A DNA stretch of 64,000 nt from positions 1 to 64,000 of the forward strand of contig JAGBEG010000011.1 of assembly GCA_017937095.1 (NCBI GenBank). The letters are read 5' to 3'. Positions within the stretch are counted from its first letter, which is position 1; the number at the start of each line of letters is the position of its first letter. The notes beneath the pieces were generated by a model. It was not told the origin of the DNA. It saw only the letters and a program-made list of their open reading frames with translations, and did no database searches. The stretch is from Roseburia sp. (GTDB taxonomy: Bacteria; Bacillota; Clostridia; Lachnospirales; Lachnospiraceae). The translations under genes and the position numbers were made by a program. Shown one piece after another: positions 17,002 to 26,072 of this stretch.

Positions 17002-18087
17002 TACATAAAAGAAACATTAAAAGCAGCGCACGAAGGATGTCCGAAACGGCTGTATGATACTCTGTCCGCTTTTTCTAATCAGGGCACGGGCTATGAGGCA
17101 TTTCGGAAAAAATATCAGGATGATATCCGTTTAAATGAGCGGGCGGATATGACTGCTATCGAACAGCCTAAGCTGGAGCACTATGTAGACATCATAAAGG
17201 ACAAAAATCCGAAACTGGCAAAGCTTTCGGATGAAGAGATAAAAAAATTTTTGAATCTGTGCGTGGATGGGAAGCCGACACTGGTATGCACACTTCTGTT
17301 TTCCATTTATCCGCAAATGTTCTATCCGCAGTATACGATCAATGCCATGGTCGTACCGGGATATGAAAAGGGCGAGGTCACGAAGGACGGCGCGCGCTTT
17401 CTTGACAATGACAGGATTGAGGGAACGATTGATGATATGCTGGGGCAGGCAATGAAGTTTCTCATCAAGAATATGAAGATTCAGACAATTATTGATCCAA
17501 AGACCGGAGAAAGGCGTGATAAAACAGAATATCCGGTCGTTGCCTTAAGAGAAGCGATTCTGAATGCGATCATCCACAGAGATTATAGTATGCACACGGA
17601 AGCAATGCCGATTGAAATGATCTTATACAAAGACAGGATAGAAATACGCAATCCGGGCGGTCTGTACGGACGAATGTCGTTAGACACACTGGGAAAAGCG
17701 CAGCCTGATACAAGAAATCCGGTATTGGCGCGGGCAATGGAGACGCTGGGTTTCACAGAAAACCGTTATTCCGGTATTCCGACGATGCAAAGGGAGCTTA
17801 GGGAAGCTGGTCTTAGGGAGGCGGTGTTTGCGGATTCCAGAAATGAATTTGTGGTGACATTTTACAATGAGGAAGCGAAGCCGTCGGAGGTGGAGGAGAA
17901 CGAAAGCCGCAATTTGCTGGCATTTTGCAGAGAGCCGCGGTCGAGAAAGGAAATTGCAGACTTTTTGGGAATATCCACGATTTATTATGTGACGCAGAAT
18001 TATATCAATCCGCTGTTGGAGACAGGCAAGCTTAAGATGACAAAGCCGGAAACGCCAAAAAGCAAGAACCAGAAGTTTTATAGTTGA
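17002..18087 (+). pseudogene. Decayed AlbA_2/RecG-like ATP-binding regulator
   Basis: The readable protein from ATG 17149 (312 residues) holds the second half of the AlbA_2 / 'ATP-dependent DNA helicase RecG-like' family: an HATPase-like region with REAILNAIIHRDYS, DRIEIRNPGG and ENRYSGIPT, then a C-terminal winged helix. Codons continue in frame upstream to 17002, giving CPKRLYDTLSAFSNQ joined directly to YEAFRKKYQDDI. In intact relatives most of the AlbA_2 DNA-binding domain lies between these two pieces. So about 80-90 codons are missing internally, and the true 5' end is lost against the GGDEF gene, whose stop is 7 bases upstream. A shortened protein might still be made. Confidence 0.7.
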
Positions 18088-18108
18088 TTTCGAAAGGAGC
18101 AAACGATT

Positions 18109-18927
18109 ATGTTGACAGAGACATTTACAATTCAGGCGGAGGGCTCACTGCCCGGTGCAAGACTTTGCACTTATATTTTAGAGCCGAGCAAAGAGCTGAT
18201 GATCAAGGAGCGGCCGCTGATTCTGATGTGTCCGGGAGGCGGCTACGAGTGGACGTCGGACAGAGAGGCGGAGCCGCTTGCCATGCGTTTTCTGGCAATG
18301 GGCTATCATGTGGCGATTCTGCGCTATTCCTGCGCGCCTGCGGTGTACCCGACAGCGCTCTTAGAGCTCGCATCCGCTATGAAGCTGATTCATGAATATG
18401 AAGAGGAATGGAACGTGAAGGGGGATCAGATATATGTACAGGGCTGCTCCGCAGGAGGTCATCTCGCGGCAAGTCTTGGCACATTCTGGCATGAACCGTG
18501 GATTTCCGGGAAGCTTGGTGTAGAAAGTGAGAAGCTGCGCCCGGCAGGACTGATTCTGTGTTACCCGGTCATTACCTCCGGGGAATACGCGCACAGGGGC
18601 TCGTTTGACGCACTGCTCAAGGGGCAGAATACGGAGGAAATGCTTGACCGTGTCTCTCTGGAGAAGCATGTGACAGAGCATATGCCGCCTGTATTTCTCT
18701 GGCATACATATACGGACGACTGTGTTCCGGTGGAAAATTCGCTGTTTCTGGTGCAGGCAATGCGGCAGTACCGGATTCCGGTGGAGTTCCACATGTACCC
18801 GGTGGGAGGACACGGACTATCGACCTGCGACGCACAGAGCGCGAATGTGGAGGGGTACGGCGTACAGGAGGAGTGTCAGAGCTGGCTGCCGCTTGTAAAG
18901 ACATGGCTTGCTGGGATGACGAAGTAG
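18109..18927 (+). CDS. Alpha/beta hydrolase, acetyl-esterase type
   Basis: 272 residues, cytoplasmic. The oxyanion loop motif PLILMCPGGGYEW, nucleophile elbow GCSAGGHLA (about residues 112-120), the acid in YTDDCVPVENS and the histidine in GGHGLS define an esterase/lipase of the BD-FAE/acetyl-xylan esterase-like group. Substrates are probably short acyl esters on sugars. It starts with ATG 11 bases after AAAGGAG and 21 bases after the decayed gene. Confidence 0.88.
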   Translation: MLTETFTIQAEGSLPGARLCTYILEPSKELMIKERPLILMCPGGGYEWTSDREAEPLAMRFLAMGYHVAILRYSCAPAVYPTALLELASAMKLIHEYEEEWNVKGDQIYVQGCSAGGHLAASLGTFWHEPWISGKLGVESEKLRPAGLILCYPVITSGEYAHRGSFDALLKGQNTEEMLDRVSLEKHVTEHMPPVFLWHTYTDDCVPVENSLFLVQAMRQYRIPVEFHMYPVGGHGLSTCDAQSANVEGYGVQEECQSWLPLVKTWLAGMTK

Positions 18928-19079
18928 GAATGCGGAAAATATTTTGTGAAAAAGAGCTTCGAAACATTTTCCTGTGATTTTAAGAGGGAATAAAGAAATT
19001 TTAAAGCTGTATCTGTTACTCTGAACTTGAGATTACTTAGCGGTGCAAAAGCCGCGAGACAAGGAAGGAGAACAGATAC

Positions 19080-19625
19080 ATGAAAATGGATAAGAGAAAA
19101 GACGCGGCGCTGCTGTTGCTATGCTGTCTGCTGTTGTCGGCGGGCGTTATGGGCTGCGGCGCGCCGGACGAGACTGCGCAGCAGGAAATGGGCGCATCGG
19201 CGGAAAATGGTCTGAATACCGAGAAGCCGGAAAATGCAGGAACGAAAGATACCCCGGTGGAAAATTATTCTGTGACAACCGGGGATCCGGATGTAGAAAG
19301 CCTGTTCCAAACAGCAGACATCAATGGGGAGCTTGTTGAGATTTCGGATGGAGAGCTTAGAGTCGCACCGGCGCAATTTATTGATGAGAATACAATGGTG
19401 CAGACGGCTGGCGGAGAAGCTGCGGAAAATATCGTGGATATTGCCGTTTCGGATCATACTGTTTTCCAGATTATGAGAATCGACAGAGCAAGTCTTTCCC
19501 TGATTGAAATAAAAGATACCGATAAAAACGGAATGACAAAGGAAAGTTCCGTGCTTATATATGGAAGTAAACAGGATGAGACGCACTGGAGCGCGGATAA
19601 AGTCATTCTCGTCAAATGGGAGTAG
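19080..19625 (+). CDS. Predicted lipoprotein, unknown function
   Basis: 181 residues. The N-terminus is a lipoprotein signal (KRKDAALLLLCCLLLSAGVMGC) with the lipobox around VMGC. A Glu/Asn-rich spacer (to about 65) precedes an approximately 115-residue domain rich in beta strands. I do not recognise the family. ATG follows AAGGAAGGAGAAC, and the gene ends at a terminator shared with convergent tyrS. Confidence 0.68.
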   Translation: MKMDKRKDAALLLLCCLLLSAGVMGCGAPDETAQQEMGASAENGLNTEKPENAGTKDTPVENYSVTTGDPDVESLFQTADINGELVEISDGELRVAPAQFIDENTMVQTAGGEAAENIVDIAVSDHTVFQIMRIDRASLSLIEIKDTDKNGMTKESSVLIYGSKQDETHWSADKVILVKWE

Positions 19626-19694
19626 AAGAAGTCTGTACGCGGGAGAGTAGTTGAAAGCTGTACAATAGGAAATTGCGGAAAAATACACAATCAG

Positions 19695-19747
19695 AAAAAG
19701 GGATTTCTATATATGGCACATGTAGTCAATACAGAAATCCCTTTTTT
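19695..19747. terminator. Bidirectional terminator, lipoprotein gene / tyrS
   Basis: AAAAAGGGATTTCT pairs perfectly with AGAAATCCCTTTTT around a 24-nt loop, with T-runs in both directions. Confidence 0.85.
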
Positions 19748-19776
19748 GAAATTTGTATAATTATAGAAGAAACTGC

Positions 19777-21003
19777 TTATTTCATGAATACCTTTACAAA
19801 TTTCTTCTTACCGCGCTTTACGACAACGCCGTCGCCCTTGAAGAAATCAGCGCCGTAGGTCGTTTTTACGTCGGTCACTTTCTCATCTCCTACGGTGACG
19901 CCGCCCTGCTCAACGGCACGTCTTGCGTCGGAACGCGTCTTGTCAAGTCCTGTGCGGACAAGGACTGCCATGATGTCCATGTCACGCTCCGCAAAATCCT
20001 CTGCGGTCAGCTCGATCGTCGGCATATTTGCGGAATCACCGCCGCCTGCAAAAAGCGCGTGGGAGGCTTCCTTTGCCTTTGCGGCTTCTTCTTCACCGTG
20101 TACCAGCTTGGTGAGCTCGAAGGCCAAGATTTCCTTTGCCTCATTGAGCTGTGCACCTTCCCAGCTTTCCATGGCGTCGATTTCCTTGAGCGGGAGGAAG
20201 GTCAGCATACGGATGCATTTTAACACGTCGGAATCCGCGACATTTCTCCAGTACTGGAAGAAATCGAACGGAGAGGTCTTGTTCGGATCGAGCCATACGG
20301 CGCCGGACTGCGTCTTTCCCATCTTTTTGCCCTCGGAGTTTAAGAGAAGGTTGATGGTCATAGCGTATGCATCCTTGCCGAGCTTACGGCGGATCAGCTC
20401 CGTACCGCCTAACATGTTGCTCCACTGGTCGTCGCCGCCGAACTCCATGTTACAGCCGTATTTCTGGTATAAGGTGTAGAAATCGTAGCTCTGCATAATC
20501 ATGTAGTTGAACTCAAGGAAACTTAGGCCCTTTTCCATACGCTGTTTGTAGCACTCTGCGGTCAGCATACGGTTGACGGAGAAATGCGCGCCGACCTCGC
20601 GCAGAACGTCAATGTAATTTAAATCCATCAGCCAGTCGGCGTTGTTGACCATAAGAGCCTTGCCGTCAGAAAAATCGATGAAACGGCTCATCTGCTGTTT
20701 GAAGCAGTCACAGTTGTGCTGAATCGTCTCCGGCGTCATCATCTGGCGCATATCGGTACGTCCCGACGGGTCGCCGATCATGGCGGTTCCGCCGCCGATT
20801 AAGGCAATCGGTTTGTTTCCTGCCATCTGCAGACGCTTCATCAGGCAGAGTGCCATGAAATGTCCGACATGAAGGCTGTCTGCGGTCGGGTCAAAGCCGA
20901 TGTAGAAGGTGGCTTTTCCGTTGTTGATTAAATCTTTGATTTCTTCTTCGTCTGTTACCTGGGCGATTAAGCCTCTGGCAACTAATTCATCGTATAATGT
21001 CAT
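19777..21003 (-). CDS. tyrS: Tyrosyl-tRNA synthetase
   Basis: 408 residues of class I TyrRS, charging tRNA-Tyr. The HIGH-type motif is HVGH (residues 45-48), the KMSKS-type motif is KMGKT (about 231), and [10 protein letters not shown] and GGDDQWSN are diagnostic. The C-terminal S4-like RNA-binding domain ends in [13 protein letters not shown]. Start ATG follows AAGGAG. It is the third gene of a minus-strand unit that begins with a T-box whose specifier codon reads UAC (Tyr), so uncharged tRNA-Tyr should raise its expression although two other genes lie between. Confidence 0.98.
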   Translation of the reverse strand: MTLYDELVARGLIAQVTDEEEIKDLINNGKATFYIGFDPTADSLHVGHFMALCLMKRLQMAGNKPIALIGGGTAMIGDPSGRTDMRQMMTPETIQHNCDCFKQQMSRFIDFSDGKALMVNNADWLMDLNYIDVLREVGAHFSVNRMLTAECYKQRMEKGLSFLEFNYMIMQSYDFYTLYQKYGCNMEFGGDDQWSNMLGGTELIRRKLGKDAYAMTINLLLNSEGKKMGKTQSGAVWLDPNKTSPFDFFQYWRNVADSDVLKCIRMLTFLPLKEIDAMESWEGAQLNEAKEILAFELTKLVHGEEEAAKAKEASHALFAGGGDSANMPTIELTAEDFAERDMDIMAVLVRTGLDKTRSDARRAVEQGGVTVGDEKVTDVKTTYGADFFKGDGVVVKRGKKKFVKVFMK

Positions 21004-21057
21004 ACTAAAATCTCCTTTTTATGATATAAAATATGAATTTATGGAAAGCATTTTCGC

Positions 21058-22032
21058 TTAATCCTGCACGATAATTTCGCGATAAAATTCGGCATAATCG
21101 TTTCGCTTATTCTTTGTAAACTGGATGGCAGCCCGCGGATGCTGGTTCAAAAGGCCTGTCATTAAATACTGTAAATCATAACCCCAGACTGTGCCATTCT
21201 CCTGAAGCTTTCGCACATGATCCTCGATAAACTGAATCACAGGGTAGACATTGTATTTCGGATTTCGCAAAAATCCGAGCAGAAGCTCCATCGCACAATT
21301 GCCGGCGCCTCTTCCCATGGAGGCGTAAGTCGCATCGAGGTAGTCGACGCCGTCACCGACTGCTTCTATGGTGTTGGCAAAGGCAAGCTGCTGGTTATTG
21401 TGGGCGTGAATGCCGAGTTTCTTTCCGTATTTTGCCGCAAATTCAAGATAAACATCCGCAATCCGGGCAATCTGCTCCGGATAAAGCGAACCATAGCTGT
21501 CAACGATATAGAAAATATTTACCGGGGATTGTCCGAGTATATCGAGAGCAACCTTTAAATCGCTTTCCTGCGCATTAGAGATTGCCATGATATTGCAGCT
21601 CACTTCATAGCCCTTCTTTGCGGCATCTTCTATCATATCCACGGCAGCAGGAATCGTATTCAGATAGGTCGCAACTCGAATCAGGTCAATCGGACTGTCT
21701 GCGCGGTTTACAATGTCCGTTTTGTAATCGCAGCGGCCGACATCAGCCATGACGGCAATCTTTAAATCAGTGTCATTGTCGCCGACGACTGCCCGGATAT
21801 CGTCGTCATTGCAGAATTTCCATTTTCCGAACTTGTTCTCGTCAAACATTTCGCGGGACGCCTTATAGCCGAACTCCATGTAATCAACGCCGGCTTTCTG
21901 GTTTGCAAGATACAGATTACGGACAAATTCGTCTGTGAAATAGAAATCATTGACCAGTCCGCCGTCGCGCAGGGTTGCATCGACTACCTTGATGTCGGAA
22001 CGGTAGTTCATTAAATTTGATAATTCTTTCAT
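21058..22032 (-). CDS. DRE-TIM metallolyase (4-hydroxy-2-oxovalerate aldolase / HMGL-like)
   Basis: 324 residues from the ATG at 22032 (AGAGAGGTG upstream; the ATG at 22053 precedes that site). VVDATLRDGGLVNDFYF carries the DATLRDGG metal/catalytic motif of the DRE-TIM barrel family, and GIHAHNNQQLAFANT supplies the HAH metal ligands. Family members cleave or condense 2-oxo acids. The C-terminal communication domain of true MhpE aldolases is short or missing. It lies between a GNAT gene and tyrS downstream of a Tyr T-box; the substrate is unknown and a tyrosine connection is only inference. Confidence 0.82.
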   Translation of the reverse strand: MKELSNLMNYRSDIKVVDATLRDGGLVNDFYFTDEFVRNLYLANQKAGVDYMEFGYKASREMFDENKFGKWKFCNDDDIRAVVGDNDTDLKIAVMADVGRCDYKTDIVNRADSPIDLIRVATYLNTIPAAVDMIEDAAKKGYEVSCNIMAISNAQESDLKVALDILGQSPVNIFYIVDSYGSLYPEQIARIADVYLEFAAKYGKKLGIHAHNNQQLAFANTIEAVGDGVDYLDATYASMGRGAGNCAMELLLGFLRNPKYNVYPVIQFIEDHVRKLQENGTVWGYDLQYLMTGLLNQHPRAAIQFTKNKRNDYAEFYREIIVQD

Positions 22033-22079
22033 GGGAAACACCTCTCTTTTCATTATGTTTTATACAGCAGAATACCGCG

Positions 22080-22547
22080 TCAGAGCGTCAGCTCAACGAC
22101 ACTGCGTTTTTGCGTCATACCAAGGCTTTCGTAGAAGCGGGCAGCAGTTTCATTGAAGGACCAGTAATCGAGGAAGACGGACACTGCACCGTGGGTTTTT
22201 GCGTCGGCGGCAACGTATTCCATAAGCTCTTTTCCGTAGCCGCGTCTTTGGCAGGAGTTGTCTACGCCGATTTCTTCGACAAAATAATCGAGGCGGTCGC
22301 ACTTCATGCAGAGATTCTTTACATCGACCAGCCGCACGAGGATGTAGCCGGTAATCCACTGGTCGGCTTCGCACACAAAAAGCCGGTAGTTCTCATCCAT
22401 GACAGCTTCATATAGAGACTGATCAAATTCCTCTGGGTGCTCCGGCATCCGAAAGATGTCCGGGCGACCGCTGCAGTGCAGCAGGTGAACCTGTCTTCGG
22501 ATTGCGCAGACGGCTGGTAAATCTTCATTTGTAGCAAGTCGTATCAT
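22080..22547 (-). CDS. GNAT family N-acetyltransferase
   Basis: 155 residues from ATG 22547, which follows AAAGGAGAC by 6 bases. The frame is open far upstream through the repeat array, but that is a translation of repeats without a ribosome site. The domain shows MIRLATNEDLPAVCAIR, the acetyl-CoA motif V-NSCQRRGYGKELM and the C-terminal WSFNETAARFYESLGM. The acceptor is unknown. It is the first gene after the T-box/repeat leader. Confidence 0.88.
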   Translation of the reverse strand: MIRLATNEDLPAVCAIRRQVHLLHCSGRPDIFRMPEHPEEFDQSLYEAVMDENYRLFVCEADQWITGYILVRLVDVKNLCMKCDRLDYFVEEIGVDNSCQRRGYGKELMEYVAADAKTHGAVSVFLDYWSFNETAARFYESLGMTQKRSVVELTL

Positions 22548-22572
22548 GGGTGTCTCCTTTCTTTGGGTGCGT

Positions 22573-22837
22573 GATACAGCAGCGGCGCAGTGGAACTCGA
22601 GAGACAAGCGCTCAGGTTCGCGGGCATTCGCTGGGTGATGTGATACAGCAGATAGGGCGCAGTGGAACTCGAGAGACAAGCGCTCAGGTTCGCGGGCATT
22701 CGCTGGGTGATGTGATACAGCAGACCTGAGAAATGAAAAACATTTCTCAGGTTCGCGTTGCTCGCCAGATAATCGAAGAAGCAAGTGTGTAAGCAAGCTT
22801 CCTCATTGCTTCTCCGATTACCTGGCTCTGCTGTATC
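22573..22837 (-). repeat. Direct-repeat and hairpin array in T-box operon leader
   Basis: The 10-mer GATACAGCAG occurs at 22573-22582, 22642-22651 and 22714-22723, and inverted at 22828-22837. The first two head near-identical units of 69 and 72 bp that include CTCAGGTTCGCGGGCATTCGC. Between the third box and its inverted partner are a perfect 12-bp hairpin (ACCTGAGAAATG, 5-nt loop) and an imperfect 20-bp hairpin (CCAGATAATCG.../...CGATTACCTGG). In the transcript the block lies between the T-box terminator and the GNAT ribosome site. I find no coding function. Confidence 0.8.
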
Positions 22838-22841
22838 GCGC

Positions 22842-23165
22842 AAAAAACCCCCGTCCTTCGAAAAGGACGAGGGTATAAACTCGTGTTACCACCTTTTTTC
22901 GCAAACAGCTCGCGCCGCTTACCTCTGCGAGTGTCCAACAACACTCCGGCGCATCTAACGCGCGCCACACCGTCACAGCCTACTACAAGCCATTCTTCTG
23001 CGGTGTGAAATATACGCCGCCCTTGAAAGAATGTCCCGATTCGGTGTGAAGCTCGGGGATGTATTCGTAATAAGCTTCTCATGCACCTCTCATCAACCGG
23101 TTACTTTCTGTTTGTTCGACTTATTCTTACTTCTTCCCGTCAAAGCCTGTACTCTGTTTCAATTA
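22842..23165 (-). promoter_or_regulatory. T-box riboswitch, tyrosine specifier
   Basis: On the minus strand, AAGGTGGTAACACG (22895-22882) is the T-box sequence that pairs with the tRNA acceptor end. It is followed by a terminator with stem ACCCTCGTCCTT/AAGGACGGGGGT and a T-run (22874-22842). Upstream, stem I includes GAAGCT/AGCTTC around CGAATACATCC, where UAC (at 23063-23061) is the likely specifier for tRNA-Tyr. Uncharged tRNA-Tyr should stabilise the antiterminator and allow read-through to GNAT, the aldolase-like gene and tyrS. The specifier call rests on position and on tyrS downstream. Confidence 0.88.
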
Positions 23166-23170
23166 AACGT

Positions 23171-23200
23171 ATTATAGTCATCGGGAGGAAGATTTGTCAA
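23171..23200 (-). promoter_or_regulatory. Promoter of T-box/tyrS operon
   Basis: On the minus strand TTGACA (23200-23195), 18 bp, TATAAT (23176-23171). Transcription would start about 23164, at the 5' end of the T-box leader. Confidence 0.7.
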
Positions 23201-23426
23201 CTATGAATTTTGAAACTACGAATTTTTTTATGGAGAAAACGCATTTTCTACTTGCAGATTTCCTAAAAAACGGATATAGTATATTTACACTTATAGGAAA
23301 TTCAATCCTTATATTCTGAATAGAATTTTTTGCAGATTCTATTCTTCCACGGCATCGGCCGTGTCCGGCGTTCCGCCAAAGAGATCTCTTTATTTTATTA
23401 TAATTTTTCAAAAGGAGAACCTGCTT

Positions 23427-24350
23427 ATGACAAAAAACGAAAATACAACCGGAAGACAGCAACAGCCCCGTCCGCTTGAGGAGTTGAACCTTATTGATGA
23501 TTTCCTGTTTCAGGAAATACTGTTGCAGGAGGGCGACGGTGAGGAATTTTGCCGTATACTTCTTAGTACGATTCTAAACCGTCCGATTCGGAAGGTCAGG
23601 ATTATGCCGCAGAAAAATGTTCTCGGCATTGATACGGACAGACATGGTATCCGCATGGACGCGTATATCGAGGATATATCCGGTGGGGAAGATTTGCAGG
23701 GTACGCAGATTGACGCCCAAATCATGCCGGACATATATGATGTGGAGCCAAATAACCGATATGAAAAGCAGACGCTGCCGAAGCGAACACGTTATTATCA
23801 TGGATTGATTGATACGTAGCTTCTTGCTGCTGGTATAGACTATGATAAACTGCAAAATGTTGTCACTATCATTATTCTTCCCTACGACCCCTTTGATAAA
23901 AAGCGTATGGTGTATACAATACAGAACCAATGCGTGGAAGACCCATCGATTCCGTATGATGACGGCGCGAAAAAAATTTTTCTGTACACAAAAGGAACGG
24001 AAGGAAATCCTAGTCAGGAGCTACGTGATATGTTAAGATACATAGAGAAGACAACTGCCGATAATGTGACAAACCGGGATATTGACACGATTCACCACTT
24101 AGTGAAAAAGGTGAAAAGCCGAAAGGAGGTTGGAATCAATTATATGAAGTCATGGGAGCTTGAAAGAATATATCGGGAAGAAGGAAGAGAAGAAGGGCGG
24201 CAAGAGGGACGCGAGGAAGTCATTCAGGCATTGATAACTACCTGTCAGGAGTTTCATGCATCAAAGGATGAAACGATTTCCAGGCTTAGAGAAAAGTTTG
24301 CAATCAGCGACGATGCGGCAAGAGAATATGTAGAGGAATATTGGGAATAG
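23427..24350 (+). pseudogene. Rpn/PD-(D/E)XK-type transposase-nuclease, interrupted by amber codon
   Basis: ATG 23427 follows AAAGGAG. The first 130 codons match the PD-(D/E)XK nuclease family transposase / Rpn type (DDFLFQEIL, then GIRMDAYIED and IDAQIMPD with the active-site D and Q). TAG at 23817-23819 then stops translation after GLIDT, but the same frame continues without interruption (LLAAGIDYDKLQNVVTII...) to 24350, ending in the usual charged EEGREEGRQEGREE coiled-coil tail. One nonsense change has therefore inactivated an otherwise complete gene of about 307 codons. Re-initiation at 23907 could give only the tail. Upstream 23201-23426 holds no gene that I can support. Confidence 0.85.
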
Positions 24351-24420
24351 AAAAGCGCGTCCGTTGAATAGCCAGTGTTATGTGTCGCCTAATTGGATGA
24401 GAAATGAGGAATAACACGAT

Positions 24421-25050
24421 ATGACACGTGAAGAAATGCGGATGAAACGTGAATTGCAGAAGGCAATAGAAAAGGATTTTTTGAAACCAATCTGTAAAAG
24501 CCATGGATATAAGATGATTGGCGGGATTCCTTATTGTGTGCATGATGATTGGCTGTATACAATTTTTGTATCTAATTCGCATGATTCGATTCACATAGTA
24601 ATTGATGTAAAGCCTGTTATAATCGATGAAGTATTTTGGACAGTTTTTGAGATGAAAGAAGAAGCCGGTAAAAAGCCGTTCAGTTTCCATGTGAATGCGG
24701 CTTTTGTTCCGTGGAGCTTCAGGCTGGAAGAATGGCGGATACCGATTGCGGGAATAGACGAAGCAGAACCTATATTAGAAAAAGCTTTCTCAGAGATAGA
24801 CGAGAAAATTGCGTTGTATTGCAAACAGTTGATAACTATTTTGGATTTTAAGGAATTAGTTCAAAGCCATAATCCGGTCAATCATTTGAACTGCATGCTT
24901 TGTGATATTGCAGTAGGAAACTTTGAAAGTGCTTTGCTTAAAGCGGAGGAAGAACTTTCAAACAAACACAGCGGTGGATTTTCCAGTGTAAAAGGCGGGG
25001 ACATCTACGAGTATGTCATACGGTATTGCATAAATAAATTACAAATATAG
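24421..25050 (+). CDS. Hypothetical protein
   Basis: 209 residues, soluble, no signal or membrane segment and no motif I can name. Mixed alpha/beta composition with Trp/Phe-rich centre (VFWTVFEMKEEAG, FVPWSFRLEEW). The ATG sits on the end of GGAATAACACGAT, and the ribosome site (GAGGAA, about 12 bases upstream) is weak. It lies downstream of the broken Rpn gene and 30 bases before another unknown gene, in an AT-richer stretch than the surroundings, which suggests accessory DNA. Confidence 0.6.
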   Translation: MTREEMRMKRELQKAIEKDFLKPICKSHGYKMIGGIPYCVHDDWLYTIFVSNSHDSIHIVIDVKPVIIDEVFWTVFEMKEEAGKKPFSFHVNAAFVPWSFRLEEWRIPIAGIDEAEPILEKAFSEIDEKIALYCKQLITILDFKELVQSHNPVNHLNCMLCDIAVGNFESALLKAEEELSNKHSGGFSSVKGGDIYEYVIRYCINKLQI

Positions 25051-25080
25051 GATATATAATCTGCAGCACCGCAAATTTAT

Positions 25081-25827
25081 GTGAGGTTTGGGATTTTGGA
25101 AAATATAGTGAATGCGTATGCCATGCATACCAGAGAGTTGCTCATAAATAAATTAGATTTTCTAAATGGGGAAGTTCAGAAATTTATTCCTACTGATAAT
25201 GAAGAACATACCGGTGTTGTGGCTATAGATGTCAAATGGAAAAGCGGTGTCCATTTTATTATTTATCAGACTTTATGGAGAATATACTATTATGCTGCGC
25301 GTAATCATGAGAAAATTTCCCATACTTTTCTTATTGGGAAACTAAGAAAAGATACGCCGATTTATATCCAAAGACTGATCAACGACATTAACAATGGGCG
25401 GTATGATAATAAGCTCACGCCTTGTGAGTCGCACTTAAAATTCGTTCAGGAAAAAGGCTTGACCGGTTATATGAATAACACGAAGTGGAATAAAGTTTTC
25501 AATATCATCCGTACGATCGAAGAAAAAGCCGGCAGGGATATTTCTATCATGTATAAGTATATTTTTGACAATGAAAATCCGATTTATTACTGGTCTGTCA
25601 GAGGTGATGAAGATTTACATGAAAGTATGTATAAATATATTGAATGGTTAAAAATCCAGCCGGTTGCCTGTGAGTGTGAGTATCACGGCCGTCTGGTTGA
25701 ACCTGAGTATACATACTATGATTATACCTCTTTGTTTCTGGAGGAAATGAGAGCCGCTAATTTGCATTATGAGTATTTGCAGCGGGAAGAAGCCTATATA
25801 ATTTATGGGTATCGGTCCACTTTTTGA
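25081..25827 (+). CDS. Hypothetical protein
   Basis: 248 residues from a GTG at 25081; a TTG at 25096 is an alternative start. Soluble, Tyr/Ile-rich, no recognisable motif. The segment HTFLIGKLRKDTPIYIQRLINDINNGRYDNKL and the Tyr-rich C-terminus look like a folded alpha-helical domain. The AT-rich base composition matches its upstream neighbour. Both may be part of an acquired island. Confidence 0.58.
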   Translation: MRFGILENIVNAYAMHTRELLINKLDFLNGEVQKFIPTDNEEHTGVVAIDVKWKSGVHFIIYQTLWRIYYYAARNHEKISHTFLIGKLRKDTPIYIQRLINDINNGRYDNKLTPCESHLKFVQEKGLTGYMNNTKWNKVFNIIRTIEEKAGRDISIMYKYIFDNENPIYYWSVRGDEDLHESMYKYIEWLKIQPVACECEYHGRLVEPEYTYYDYTSLFLEEMRAANLHYEYLQREEAYIIYGYRSTF

Positions 25828-25929
25828 AGTGTGTTTGATTCTCTGTTTTTTGTTTACGCCCTTCGTTGCGGCAGCCCGTTCCTGATCTGCGTGTGATTCC
25901 TTTGAAACAGACCGAAACCATGATAAAAA

Positions 25930-26009
25930 GTTTCGAAAACAATAAAAGTATCGAAAATGTACAAAAAATATTTATTATTTTCGAAAATATGATACAATAT
26001 CTCTATAAT
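25930..26009 (+). promoter_or_regulatory. Pullulanase promoter with three TTTCGAAAA-type palindromes
   Basis: GTTTCGAAAAC (25930-25940), GTATCGAAAAT (25948-25958) and the perfect palindrome ATTTTCGAAAAT (25977-25988) precede candidate -10 boxes TACAAT (25993-25998) and TATAAT (26004-26009). The central CG palindromes are typical of LacI/MalR-family operators, so repression in the absence of maltodextrin is likely. No regulator gene is in the neighbourhood. Confidence 0.6.
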
Positions 26010-26072
26010 TCCGATAAGCGGTGAAATGGGACGCTTACCGGAAAATGATAAAAGAAATGGAGAAGTATCATT

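Noticed and set aside
17041-17148. Independent short gene between GGDEF and AlbA-like genes
   Set aside because: The codons belong in frame to the decayed AlbA/RecG-like gene.
22548-22796. N-terminal extension of the GNAT gene through the repeat array
   Set aside because: Translates the repeats themselves and lacks a ribosome site; the ATG at 22547 has AAAGGAG.
23427-24350. Insertion sequence with terminal inverted repeats
   Set aside because: I see no inverted ends or target duplication around the Rpn-type gene.
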